From Streptomyces sp. KL109B (GTDB lineage Bacteria; Actinomycetota; Actinomycetes; Streptomycetales; Streptomycetaceae), in contig NZ_JASERL010000005.1 of assembly GCF_030766935.1 (NCBI RefSeq), forward strand, positions 124,001 through 188,000: DNA of 64,000 nt. Direction: 5' to 3'. The notes beneath the pieces are model-generated. The model was given only the letters and a program-made list of their open reading frames with translations. It was not told where the DNA came from and searched no databases. This document shows, piece by piece, positions 31,473 through 45,349 of the stretch; position 1 is the first letter of the stretch, and each line of letters opens with the position of its first letter. Both the position numbers and the translations under genes were made by a program.

Positions 31473-31512
31473 CAGCCCAGACTGTGCAACTTGGGCTGCA
31501 CAGTCTGGACTG
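31473..31512. promoter_or_regulatory. Long palindrome, probable MarR operator
   Basis: CAGCCCAGACTGTGCA (31473-31488) and TGCACAGTCTGGACTG (31497-31512) are inverted repeats matching at 15 of 16 positions across an 8-nt spacer. A second overlapping pair is CAGCCCA/TGGGCTG. It lies 19 nt upstream of the MarR start and 9 nt beyond the amylase stop, so it could also fold as a terminator of the amylase gene. Confidence 0.7.
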
Positions 31513-31520
31513 AAGAACAT

Positions 31521-34500
31521 CTACTTCAGATACGGCCCAGCGGTACCCACCTTCCCCGGCGCCGCGTTCTTGCCGCCCAGGTCGAGGACGTACACCCGCA
31601 GGTTCCCCTTGCCGGGCGCGGCCGCGGTGAGTGTGCCGTCGGTGACGGTCCTGGTGTCTCCGGTGACGGCGTCCTTGTACGTGCCGTTCGGGATGTTCCG
31701 GAAGGTGGCTCCGTCGGTGACGTTGACCAGCGCGAAGCTGTCGACGCCGGTCGCCGCGTCCGTGTAGCGCCGCTTGTACGCCATGTTCCCGGAGATGTCG
31801 GCCGTCGAGTACTGGCCCATTTGCAGGGCCGGCACGGCTCGGCGGATCTGGTTGAGCCGCTGGACGTGTTTGACCAGGGGCTGCTGGAGGGTGGTGGCGA
31901 CGGCGCCGGACGCGCTGGAGACCGTACCGAAGTCGGAGGCGGTGACACTGCCCTCGACCTTGTCGCCGTAGTAGGCGCGGCCGGTCGTCGCGAGGGCGCA
32001 CGTCGTACCGCAGTCGATCTTCTGACCCTTCTGGAACTCGGTCTCCGAGCCGTAGTACAGCGTCGGGATGCCGCGGAACGTCCACATCAGCGACATGTTC
32101 TCGGCCCACGCGTCCGTTCCGCCCGCGTAGCGTTCGCTGCTCTTGTTGGGGCCGTAGTCGTGGCTGTCGACATAGACGACGTTGTAGGTGGCGTCGTTCG
32201 TGGAGTCGTCTGAGTCCTTGCCGTTGTTGTACGCGTTGGAGGCGTCGCCGAAGTTCATGTGCATGCGCATGTCGATGATGTTCATGCCGGAGAACTTGCT
32301 GTGGTCGGGCGCGTGGTACGTGTTTCCGTCGAGGAAGGCGTTGGTGGACGTCGGCTGGTTGCCGGTGCCCAACTGCTCCTCGTAGTCGTACTGTTCGAGG
32401 GCGGCCAACGCGTCGTCGGCGGCGTACTCCTTGCGTTCCTTCCAGGTGTAGAACTGCGCCGAGTGGTTCACGGAGCCGCGGTTCCACTTGTCGTTGACGA
32501 AGGCGGCGACCTCGCCGAAGACGAAGAAGTCCTTGGCCTTGGCGGCGCCGAAGCGCTGCGTGACACGTTCCTCGATGGCGGGCAGGAAGCGGCGGTTCCA
32601 GGTGACGCGCGGAATGTGTACGGCGGTATCGACGCGGAAGCCGTCGACGCCCATGTCGATGTACTTGTTGTAGGCGCCGATCAGGTAGTTCTGCACCTGC
32701 GTGTTCTCGGTGTTGAAGTCGGCGAGGTCCTCGTGCAGCCAGCAGGAGCGGGAGTCCTCGCCCTCCCAGTTGCCGATCCAGCAGTTGTGGTAGAGCGCCT
32801 TCGGGAACATGCCCGAAGTGGGGTTCGGCCATTGGCAGTTGTAGATGGTGTAGCCCTCGGGGCTCTTGGCGCCGGTGGGCCTGCCCCAGTTGAGACACGT
32901 GTTTCCGGTCGGCTCGGCCGTCGACCACATGTCTCCGTTGTAGTACGACTTCCCGGAGACCGGTTCCACGGTCAGGCCGTCGTACTCGAAGCCGTCCTGC
33001 TTCTGGTCGTAGTACCAGCTCCACTGCGAGTCACGGACGCCGTACACGGTGGGGGTGAACAGGCCCTTGGCGCCCCAGCGCGAGGAGTGGTTGTAGACGA
33101 CGTCCTGGTAGATCTTCATGCCCTTGGCGTGCGCGGCGTCGATGAGGTCCTGGTAGGAGGCGCCGGCGGATTCGAGGCGCGGGTCGACCTTGTAGAAGTC
33201 GTAGCCGTGATAGCCGTGGTAGTCGTAGTCGGAGCGGTTGAGGACGACCGGGGTGATCCAGACGGCGGACATGCCGAGGCCCTTGATGTAGTCGAGCTTG
33301 TCGACCAGGCCCTTGAAGTCGCCGCGGAACATGGGGTCGTTATTCGCTTCGTTGCCGGTCTTCTTGTGCTGGCTGCCGCCCCGGTTGTTGCTGCTGTCAC
33401 CGTCGTAGAAGCGGGCGGTGAGCACGAAGTAGACGGGGTCCTTGCGGGGGTCGCCGCCGAGCGGAGTACCTGTCGTCTGGGCCGGCTTCTCGCCGGTGGT
33501 GGCCCTGGCCTCGGCGCTCGCGGTCGATGTGTTCCCTGCGGCGTCGAGTGCCTTCACCGTGTACGTGTATGTGGTCTTCTCCTCAAGTCCCGTGTCGGAG
33601 TACACGGTTGAGGTGACGGGGATGACGGCCGCGCCCTTCGTGCCTCCGGTGCGGGTGACCTGGTAGCCGGTGACACCCGTGTCGTCGGTGGCGGCGTCCC
33701 AGGTGAGGACGGTGGCGGTGCCGGTCGCCGTGGCCTTGACGTTCTTGGGCGCTGAGGGCGCGGTGGTGTCGGGGGCGGTGGCCGCGCACGGGTCCTTGGC
33801 GGACTTGGTGGCCGTGCCGCCCTTGACGGTGTTGAGGCCCTGGCCGAGCTGGTAGTTGGCGCCCTTGTTGTTGTCCCAGGTGCCGTTGCCGTTGTTGAAG
33901 GTGGCCTGCCAGGTCGTCGCCGCACCGAGGTCGACGGTCCGCTTCACCCACCCCGTGCACGCGGCCTCCATGCCGACGCCCGGGGCGGTGGTCCAGGAGC
34001 CGCCGGTCGGCGCCCAATGCAGGTTTGTCACCGGCCAGTTGATGGTGGTCGTGTCGTAGTAGACGGTGGCGGAGTTGCCCTCGGCGGGCGGGGTGTCGGC
34101 GCACGGGTCGCTGTGGGCCACGACGCCGTCCTTGACCGTGATCAGCCCTGTGCCCAGCTGGTAGTTGCGGCCCCCGTTGTTGTCCCAGGTGCCGTTGCCG
34201 TTGTTGAAGGTGGCCTGCCAGGTCGTCGCCGTACCGAGGTCGACGGTCTTCTTCACCCACCCGGTGCACGCGGCGTCCATGGTGACGCCGGGCACGGTGG
34301 TCCAGGAGCCGCCGCTGGGGGCCCAATGCAGCTTGTACGTCGACCAGTTGGTACTGGTCGTGGAGTAGTAGACGGTCGCCGTGTTGGCGGCGGCGTCGGC
34401 GGCGCGCGCCGTCGAGGTGCCCAATGGGGCGCCGGGCAGGAGGGTCACCACGAGTGCGGCGATCAGGGAGAGCACCGCGACCGCCGGATTGCTGCGCGGT

Positions 34501-34541
34501 CCGCGGCGCGTGCTTCTTCGTAAGAACAGGGAGCGGCTCAA
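31521..34541 (-). CDS. Secreted alpha-amylase with two N-terminal starch-binding modules
   Basis: A 1006-residue protein with a signal peptide (about residues 1-47). Two tandem carbohydrate-binding modules of CBM25/26 type follow (about 50-145 and 155-255; each has WQATFNNGNGTWDNN). A fibronectin-III-like linker lies at about 265-350, then a GH13 alpha-amylase domain. Catalytic blocks are GVDGFRVDTAVH (nucleophile Asp), FFVFGEVA (acid Glu) and YVDSHDYG. It attacks starch outside the cell. The repeated modules come from an internal 312-bp duplication. It is downstream of the amylase-pullulanase gene on the same strand, 120 nt apart. Confidence 0.93.
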   Translation of the reverse strand: MSRSLFLRRSTRRGPRSNPAVAVLSLIAALVVTLLPGAPLGTSTARAADAAANTATVYYSTTSTNWSTYKLHWAPSGGSWTTVPGVTMDAACTGWVKKTVDLGTATTWQATFNNGNGTWDNNGGRNYQLGTGLITVKDGVVAHSDPCADTPPAEGNSATVYYDTTTINWPVTNLHWAPTGGSWTTAPGVGMEAACTGWVKRTVDLGAATTWQATFNNGNGTWDNNKGANYQLGQGLNTVKGGTATKSAKDPCAATAPDTTAPSAPKNVKATATGTATVLTWDAATDDTGVTGYQVTRTGGTKGAAVIPVTSTVYSDTGLEEKTTYTYTVKALDAAGNTSTASAEARATTGEKPAQTTGTPLGGDPRKDPVYFVLTARFYDGDSSNNRGGSQHKKTGNEANNDPMFRGDFKGLVDKLDYIKGLGMSAVWITPVVLNRSDYDYHGYHGYDFYKVDPRLESAGASYQDLIDAAHAKGMKIYQDVVYNHSSRWGAKGLFTPTVYGVRDSQWSWYYDQKQDGFEYDGLTVEPVSGKSYYNGDMWSTAEPTGNTCLNWGRPTGAKSPEGYTIYNCQWPNPTSGMFPKALYHNCWIGNWEGEDSRSCWLHEDLADFNTENTQVQNYLIGAYNKYIDMGVDGFRVDTAVHIPRVTWNRRFLPAIEERVTQRFGAAKAKDFFVFGEVAAFVNDKWNRGSVNHSAQFYTWKERKEYAADDALAALEQYDYEEQLGTGNQPTSTNAFLDGNTYHAPDHSKFSGMNIIDMRMHMNFGDASNAYNNGKDSDDSTNDATYNVVYVDSHDYGPNKSSERYAGGTDAWAENMSLMWTFRGIPTLYYGSETEFQKGQKIDCGTTCALATTGRAYYGDKVEGSVTASDFGTVSSASGAVATTLQQPLVKHVQRLNQIRRAVPALQMGQYSTADISGNMAYKRRYTDAATGVDSFALVNVTDGATFRNIPNGTYKDAVTGDTRTVTDGTLTAAAPGKGNLRVYVLDLGGKNAAPGKVGTAGPYLK
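33843..34370. repeat. Internal 312-bp-period duplication in amylase gene
   Basis: The starch-binding modules are duplicated with near-identical DNA, for example TTGTTGTCCCAGGTGCCGTT at both ~33870 and ~34182 (period 312 bp, 104 codons). The high nucleotide identity points to a recent duplication or gene conversion. Confidence 0.85.
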
Positions 34542-34661
34542 GGTGACTCCTCGGTCGGGGCCGCGATGGTGTGTGCGGCCGGAAGGGGGTGGAGCGCGTC
34601 CGGCCGCCCCCTCGTGCTCCTGACAGGGGACGGCCGGACGGGTGGGTGGACGGGGTTCCGG

Positions 34662-39965
<5,304 letters not shown>

Positions 39966-39979
39966 GGCGCGACCGTAGC

Positions 39980-40001
39980 GTTGCCGCAACCCGTCTGCAA
40001 G
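39980..40001. promoter_or_regulatory. Putative MalR operator between pullulanase and amylase genes
   Basis: A perfect palindrome GTTGC-c-GCAAC (39980-39990) and a CTGCAAG element (39995-40001; CTTGCAG on the minus strand) lie just upstream of the pullulanase start. The same CTGCAAG element occurs next to malR. The 171-nt divergent gap holds no gene. Confidence 0.55.
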
Positions 40002-40136
40002 AGTTGCGAAAGATGAAGAAAGAATTTTCAACTGGCCATTGACGGGGCCTCCTTGACTGCCCCACGCTCACTGCGCGCCACCCGAAAACCGGCCGCCCCA
40101 CACACTCGGCCGGAACCCCACATCGAGGAGCCGCAC

Positions 40137-41540
40137 ATGCCCCCCATGCGCTACACCGCTCTACCGCTGGCCGTGGCCGCGCTGAGTCTGGGCGGGGTGT
40201 TCGCCCCCACGTTCACCCCGTCCGCCTCCGCCGCCGACACCGGCACCCCCAACGGCGACGTCATCGCCAACTTGTGGGAGTGGAACTGGACTTCGGTCGC
40301 CAAGGAGTGCACCGACACCCTCGACCCGGCGGGCTACGGCGCCGTCCAGGTCGCCCCGCCCCAGGAGTCCCTGAAGCAGGCGGACCACTACTGGTGGGAC
40401 GTCTACCAGCCGTACTCGTACAAGCTCGACAGCCGTTTCGGCAGCGCGAGCGACTTCAAGTCCATGGTCGACAGCTGCCATTCGGCCGGCATCGAGGTGT
40501 ACACGGACGCCGTCATCAACCACACGTCCGCCCAGCCCGGCACCGGATACGCGGGCACCACCCTGTCCAACAAGTACGACAGCGCGGACTACGACCCGGC
40601 CGACAGCGACGACTGCACCAAGACGATCTCCAACTGGTCGGATCAGCACGAGGTCCAGCACTGCGAGCTGCTCGGCATGCCCGACCTCGACACATCAGAG
40701 GCGGGCGTCCGCGAGAAGATCACGGGCTTCCTCAACAAGCAGATCGACCTCGGAGTCGACGGCTTCCGCGTCGACGCCGCGAAGCACATCGAGACCGCCG
40801 ACATGAACGCCATCGTGGGCGCCCTCAACAAGACGAGCGCGGGCAAGGCCCCGTACATCACACAGGAGGTGTATCCCGGCAACCCGCCCGCCACCGGTGA
40901 CTACTACGGCAACGGCTCCGTCCTGGACTTCACGTACGCCGCCGCCATGAAGTCGCAGTTCGGTGGCGGTGACATCGCCAACCTCAAGTCGTTCGGGTCG
41001 AGTTGGGGTCTCGCCGACGAGGAGCACTCCAACTCCTTCGTCACCAACCACGACACCGAGCGCAACGGCTACACGCTGTCCTACAAGGACGGCGCGACCG
41101 CCACCCTCGCCAATGTCTTCCAACTGGCGCGCGGCTACGGCCGTCCCACGGTGTACGCGGCGTGGAAGTTCGACCAGAGCGACCAGGCCCCGCCGAGCGA
41201 CGGCGGCGGCATGGTCACCGACACGGACTGCTCGGGCGCCTGGTCCTGCCTCGACCGGGACGCCGCGGTCACCGGGATGGTGGGCTGGCACAACAAGGCG
41301 GCCGGCGAGGCGGTGGCGGACTGGCAGTCACCCGCCGCCAACGTGATCGGCTTCGGCCGCGGCGACGTGGGCTTCGTCGCGATCAACAACTCGTCCGCCG
41401 CGAACACCCACACGTACACGACGAGCGTGCCCGACGGCACGTACAAGAACGTCGTGGGTGACGGCGAGGTGACCGTCTCAGGCGGCAAGGCGGAGCTGAC
41501 GGTGCCTGCGAAGGGCGCGGTGGCGTTCCACACGGCGTAG
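40137..41540 (+). CDS. Secreted alpha-amylase (GH13, streptomycete type)
   Basis: A 467-residue protein. A signal peptide ends near ASAADTG and is followed by VIANLWEWNWTSVAKEC, typical of the compact actinomycete/animal-like GH13_32 amylases. Catalytic blocks are GVDGFRVDAAKH, YITQEVYPG (acid Glu) and FVTNHDTER. It lacks a C-terminal starch-binding domain; the last ~80 residues form the domain C sandwich. ATG 40137 is 6 nt after GAGGAG. It is divergent from the amylase-pullulanase gene. Confidence 0.95.
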   Translation: MPPMRYTALPLAVAALSLGGVFAPTFTPSASAADTGTPNGDVIANLWEWNWTSVAKECTDTLDPAGYGAVQVAPPQESLKQADHYWWDVYQPYSYKLDSRFGSASDFKSMVDSCHSAGIEVYTDAVINHTSAQPGTGYAGTTLSNKYDSADYDPADSDDCTKTISNWSDQHEVQHCELLGMPDLDTSEAGVREKITGFLNKQIDLGVDGFRVDAAKHIETADMNAIVGALNKTSAGKAPYITQEVYPGNPPATGDYYGNGSVLDFTYAAAMKSQFGGGDIANLKSFGSSWGLADEEHSNSFVTNHDTERNGYTLSYKDGATATLANVFQLARGYGRPTVYAAWKFDQSDQAPPSDGGGMVTDTDCSGAWSCLDRDAAVTGMVGWHNKAAGEAVADWQSPAANVIGFGRGDVGFVAINNSSAANTHTYTTSVPDGTYKNVVGDGEVTVSGGKAELTVPAKGAVAFHTA

Positions 41541-41597
41541 CGGGGACGGACAGAGGGGCGGCGCCCGGTCGGGTGCCGCCCCTCACGCACGTGCGGG

Positions 41598-43262
41598 TCA
41601 GGCGGTCGTCCACCACACCGTGGTGTCGGCCGGCAGGTCCACGTGGCCGCCGTCCGGCTCGACCGCGGCCGATGACAGGAGTACGTCGCCGGGGACCGGA
41701 ATGCGGACCGCCGCGCCCGTCGTGTTCACCGTGCAGGCGAAGCCGGGACGCTCGAAGTGCAGCACCCCCTGCGGGGCGTCGCCGTGCCACTTCACGCCGT
41801 CGCCCGCGCCGAGGCCCGGCGTGGAGCGGCGCAGCGCGAGCGCCGAGCGGTACATCTCAAGGGTCGACTCCGGGTCGCCGGTCTGCGCCTCGACGCTGAG
41901 CGCGCCCCACGTGTCGGGCTGCGGGAGCCAGCTGCCGCCGTCGCCGAAGCCGTACGAGGATCCTGTGCGGGTCCACGGGATCGGGACGCGGCAGCCGTCG
42001 CGGAAGCCGTCCTGCCCGGCGCCCCGGAAGTACGCGGGGTCCTGGCGCACCTCGTCGGGGAGGTCGGTGACGTCGGGAAGGCCGAGTTCCTCGCCCTGGT
42101 AGAGGTAGGCGGAGCCGGGCAGGGCGAGCATCAGAAGGGTGGCGGCGCGGGCGCGGCGCAGGCCGAGCGCGCGGTCGCCGGGTGTGCGGATCTGGGTGCC
42201 GAGGCCCGGCGGATTGGCGTAGCGGGTGGTGTGCCGGGTGACGTCATGATTGGACAGCACCCAGGTGGCGGGGGCGCCGACGGGGCGCATCGCGTCGAGG
42301 GAGCTGTCGATGATCTCGCGAAGACCTTCCGCGTCCCAAGGGGCGCCCAGGTACTGGAAGTTGAAGGCCTGGTGGAGTTCGTCGGGGCGGACGTAGTTCG
42401 CCGTGCGCTCGACGGTCGGGGTCCATGCCTCGGCGACGAAGATTCGCTCGCCGTCGTACTCGTCGAGGATCAGGCGCCACGAGCGGTAGATCTCGTGCAC
42501 GCCGTCCTGGTCGAAGAACGGCATGACGTCGTTGCCGAGGAGCTTCAGCTGGTCGGCGCCGCCGAGGTCCGGCAGCCCCTCCGCCTTGACGAGGCCGTGG
42601 GCGACGTCGACGCGGAAGCCGTCGACTCCCATGTCGAGCCAGAAGCGCAGGATGGAGCGGAACTCGTCGGCGACCGCCGGGTGTTCCCAGTTGAGGTCGG
42701 GCTGCTCGGGGGCGAAGAGGTGCAGGTACCACTCACCGTCGGGGAGCCGGGTCCAGGCGGGGCCGCCGAAGATGGACTCCCAGTCGTTGGGCGGGAGTTC
42801 GCCCTCAGCGCCCTTGCCGGGGCGGAAGTGGTAGCGGTCGCGGAGCGGGGAGCCGGGCCCGTCGGCGACGGCGCGCTTGAACCACTCGTGCTGGTCGGAG
42901 GAGTGGTTGGGCACGAGGTCGACGATGACGCGCAGGTCGAGGGCGTGCGCGTCGCGGATCACGGCGTCGGCGTCGAGGAGGGTGCCGTACATCGGGTCGA
43001 CGGCCCGGTAGTCGGCGACGTCGTAGCCGCCGTCGGCCTGCGGCGAGGCGTAGAACGGGGACAGCCACACCGCGTCCACGCCCAACTCGCGCAGATGCGG
43101 GAGGCGTTGGCGGATGCCTTCGAGGTCGCCGGTGCCGTCGCCGTCGCTGTCCGCGAAGCTGCGCGGATAGACCTGGTAGATGACCGCGTCCCGCCACCAG
43201 TCGGTGGTCTCGCGGGTCGTGGTGGCAGCCGTCACCGGCTGGCCCGTGGAGTGCTGGCTCAT
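41598..43262 (-). CDS. aglA: Intracellular alpha-glucosidase (GH13, AglA-like)
   Basis: A 554-residue GH13 enzyme without signal peptide. The oligo-1,6-glucosidase/alpha-glucosidase pattern is visible in DAVIYQVYPRSFADSDGDGTGDLEGI, VDLVPNHSSDQHEWF, GVDGFRVDVAHGLVK, FVAEAW and VLSNHDVTRH. It would split imported maltose and maltodextrins to glucose. It follows malEFG on the same strand, the known streptomycete order, 24 nt after the malG stop, so it probably shares the MalR-controlled transcript. Confidence 0.93.
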   Translation of the reverse strand: MSQHSTGQPVTAATTTRETTDWWRDAVIYQVYPRSFADSDGDGTGDLEGIRQRLPHLRELGVDAVWLSPFYASPQADGGYDVADYRAVDPMYGTLLDADAVIRDAHALDLRVIVDLVPNHSSDQHEWFKRAVADGPGSPLRDRYHFRPGKGAEGELPPNDWESIFGGPAWTRLPDGEWYLHLFAPEQPDLNWEHPAVADEFRSILRFWLDMGVDGFRVDVAHGLVKAEGLPDLGGADQLKLLGNDVMPFFDQDGVHEIYRSWRLILDEYDGERIFVAEAWTPTVERTANYVRPDELHQAFNFQYLGAPWDAEGLREIIDSSLDAMRPVGAPATWVLSNHDVTRHTTRYANPPGLGTQIRTPGDRALGLRRARAATLLMLALPGSAYLYQGEELGLPDVTDLPDEVRQDPAYFRGAGQDGFRDGCRVPIPWTRTGSSYGFGDGGSWLPQPDTWGALSVEAQTGDPESTLEMYRSALALRRSTPGLGAGDGVKWHGDAPQGVLHFERPGFACTVNTTGAAVRIPVPGDVLLSSAAVEPDGGHVDLPADTTVWWTTA

Positions 43263-43286
43263 GATGTCCTTGCTGCGTAGCCGGGT

Positions 43287-44216
43287 TCAGCCCTTGGTTC
43301 CGCCGGCGGTCAGGCCGGTGACCAGGTGCTTCTGGACAAGGTAGAAGAAAGCGGTCACCGGGATGGCGATCAACACCGCGGTCGCCGCCATCAGATTCCA
43401 CTGCGCGTCGTGTTCGCTGACGAAGCTCGAAAGGCCGATCGCGAAGGTGTACTTGGTGTCGCTGAGCATGAACGTGTTGGCGAAGGCGACCTCGGCGAAC
43501 GCGGTGATGAACGCGTAGAACGCGGCGACCGCGATGCCCGGCTTGGCGAGCGGCAGGATGAGCCGCCAGAACGTGCCGAAGGGGCTGAGCCCGTCGATCC
43601 GGCCCGCCTCGTCGATATCGGCCGGGATGGTGTCGAAGTAGCCCTTCAGGAGCCAGGTGCAGTACGGCACGATCGTCGTGCAGTTGATGAGGATGAGGCC
43701 CTGGTAGGTGTCGATCAGGTTGAGCTCGGAGAAGATCTCGTAGATCGGCACGATGAGGACGGCGATCGGGAACGCCTGCGTGAGCAGCAGCATCCACATC
43801 AGCGGGCGGTAGCCGGGAAAGCGCATGCGGGAGACGGCGTAGCCGGTGGTCGCCGCGAACAGGACGCCGACGAGCGTGGTGCCGAGCGCCACGATCAGCG
43901 TCGACGCCGTCCAGCTGAAGAACTCCGTGTGCTGAACGACGTACGCGTAGTTGTCCAGCGTCGCCTTGCTGAGGATCTTGCCGGGGTGCAGATAGTCGTC
44001 CTTGTCGGGGCCGAGCGACAGGTACACCAGCCAGATGACGGGGAACAGCGCGACGAGTCCGGCGACGCTGAGGGCGCCGTGCATGAGGACCTTCGCGAGC
44101 GGGCCGCGTTCGCCGCGCCCGCGCACCGGCCGGGTGGGCTCCGCGGCGCCCGGCGCCGGGCGCTGCGCGGGGACCTGGGAGGCGGAGGGAGTCAGGGTGT
44201 TCGGCGTGGGGCTCAT
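43287..44216 (-). CDS. malG: Maltodextrin ABC transporter permease MalG
   Basis: A 309-residue permease with about six membrane segments after a ~45-residue charged cytoplasmic lead. The MalG-type EAA loop is EAGRIDGLSPFGTFWRLILPLAKPG. ATG 44216 is chosen because AGGAG lies 8 nt upstream; the longer frame would overlap malF. Partner of MalF in maltose/maltodextrin import. No ATPase gene is in this operon; streptomycete sugar transporters commonly share the MsiK ATPase, encoded elsewhere. Confidence 0.92.
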   Translation of the reverse strand: MSPTPNTLTPSASQVPAQRPAPGAAEPTRPVRGRGERGPLAKVLMHGALSVAGLVALFPVIWLVYLSLGPDKDDYLHPGKILSKATLDNYAYVVQHTEFFSWTASTLIVALGTTLVGVLFAATTGYAVSRMRFPGYRPLMWMLLLTQAFPIAVLIVPIYEIFSELNLIDTYQGLILINCTTIVPYCTWLLKGYFDTIPADIDEAGRIDGLSPFGTFWRLILPLAKPGIAVAAFYAFITAFAEVAFANTFMLSDTKYTFAIGLSSFVSEHDAQWNLMAATAVLIAIPVTAFFYLVQKHLVTGLTAGGTKG

Positions 44217-44235
44217 GGTGTCGGCTCCTGCGGCG

Positions 44236-45228
44236 TCAGACGGCGAGCTGCTCATTGCGCTTCAGCCAGCGGTAGTAGAAGGACGTGAAGACGGCGAGGA
44301 TCGACAGGAGCAGCACTCCGTACGCGGCGGACTGCGCGAAGTCGCGTGGCTGCTGCCCGAATCCGAGCCGGTAGGCCCAGGTCACGAGGATCTGCGCGTC
44401 CGGAGCCGTGTTACCGAAGAGCAGGAAGATGATCGGGAACTGGTTGAACGTCCAGATGGTTCCCAGCAGGACGACGGTCGAGCCGACGGGCCTGAGGCCC
44501 GGCAGGGTGATGTGGCGGAAGCGCTGCCAGCCGTTCGCCCCGTCCATCTCCGCTGCCTCGTACAGCGAGCCGTCGATGGACTGCAGGCCGCCGAGCAGCG
44601 AGATCATCATGAACGGCACGCCGCACCAGGTGTTGACGAGGATCGCGGCGATCCGCTGGAACGACGGGTCCTCCAGCCACTGCGGCTGCGGCAGGTGCAG
44701 CGTGCCGAGGCTCGCGTTGATGATCCCGGAGTCGGCCAGCATGATGCGCCACGCGAAGACGGTGACGAACGTCGGGACGGCCCACGGCAGGATGAGGAGC
44801 AGCCGGTAGAAGGTGCGGCCGCGCAGCTTCTCGTTGAGGAGCAGCGCGAGGCCGAGGCCGATGCAGTAGTGCAGGGCGACACAGACCACGGTCCACACGA
44901 TGGTCCACACGAAGTGCGACCAGAAGCGGTCGTAGGCGGAGGGGCCCCACAGGATGTCGGCGTAGTTGTCGAGGCCGATGAACTTGTAGGTGGCCTCGAT
45001 GTGGTTGACGCCGATCGTGCGGGCCGAGTTGAGGCTGTTGGCGTCGGTGAGCGTCAGATAGAAGCCCCGCATCAGGGGGTAGAGGACGAGGACGCCGAGG
45101 ACGACGACGACCGGGGCGATCATCGCGTACGCGTACCAGAACTTGCGGTACGAGTCCTTGAGGCGCCGCAGCGGTCCTGGGCGCTGCGCGCGCTGGGGTG
45201 CGGCCGGTCGGTCGGCGGCAAGGGTCAT
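44236..45228 (-). CDS. malF: Maltodextrin ABC transporter permease MalF
   Basis: A 330-residue permease with six or seven membrane segments. The conserved inner loop is EAAEMDGANGWQRFRHITLPGL. ATG 45228 has AAGG about 9 nt upstream and starts the usual MalF lead (MTLAADRPAAPQR). It is second in the malE-malF-malG-aglA order. The stop is 20 nt before malG. Confidence 0.92.
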   Translation of the reverse strand: MTLAADRPAAPQRAQRPGPLRRLKDSYRKFWYAYAMIAPVVVVLGVLVLYPLMRGFYLTLTDANSLNSARTIGVNHIEATYKFIGLDNYADILWGPSAYDRFWSHFVWTIVWTVVCVALHYCIGLGLALLLNEKLRGRTFYRLLLILPWAVPTFVTVFAWRIMLADSGIINASLGTLHLPQPQWLEDPSFQRIAAILVNTWCGVPFMMISLLGGLQSIDGSLYEAAEMDGANGWQRFRHITLPGLRPVGSTVVLLGTIWTFNQFPIIFLLFGNTAPDAQILVTWAYRLGFGQQPRDFAQSAAYGVLLLSILAVFTSFYYRWLKRNEQLAV

Positions 45229-45349
45229 GCGAGGCACCTTCTGGATCGGGCTGTGGCAGGGCTGCGCCGGTTCGCGCCCTCCCCCTCTTCGGGGCACGAA
45301 CCGGCCGATGGCTACCGGTGACCGGCAATGGCCGGCGGTGGCTAGCGGG

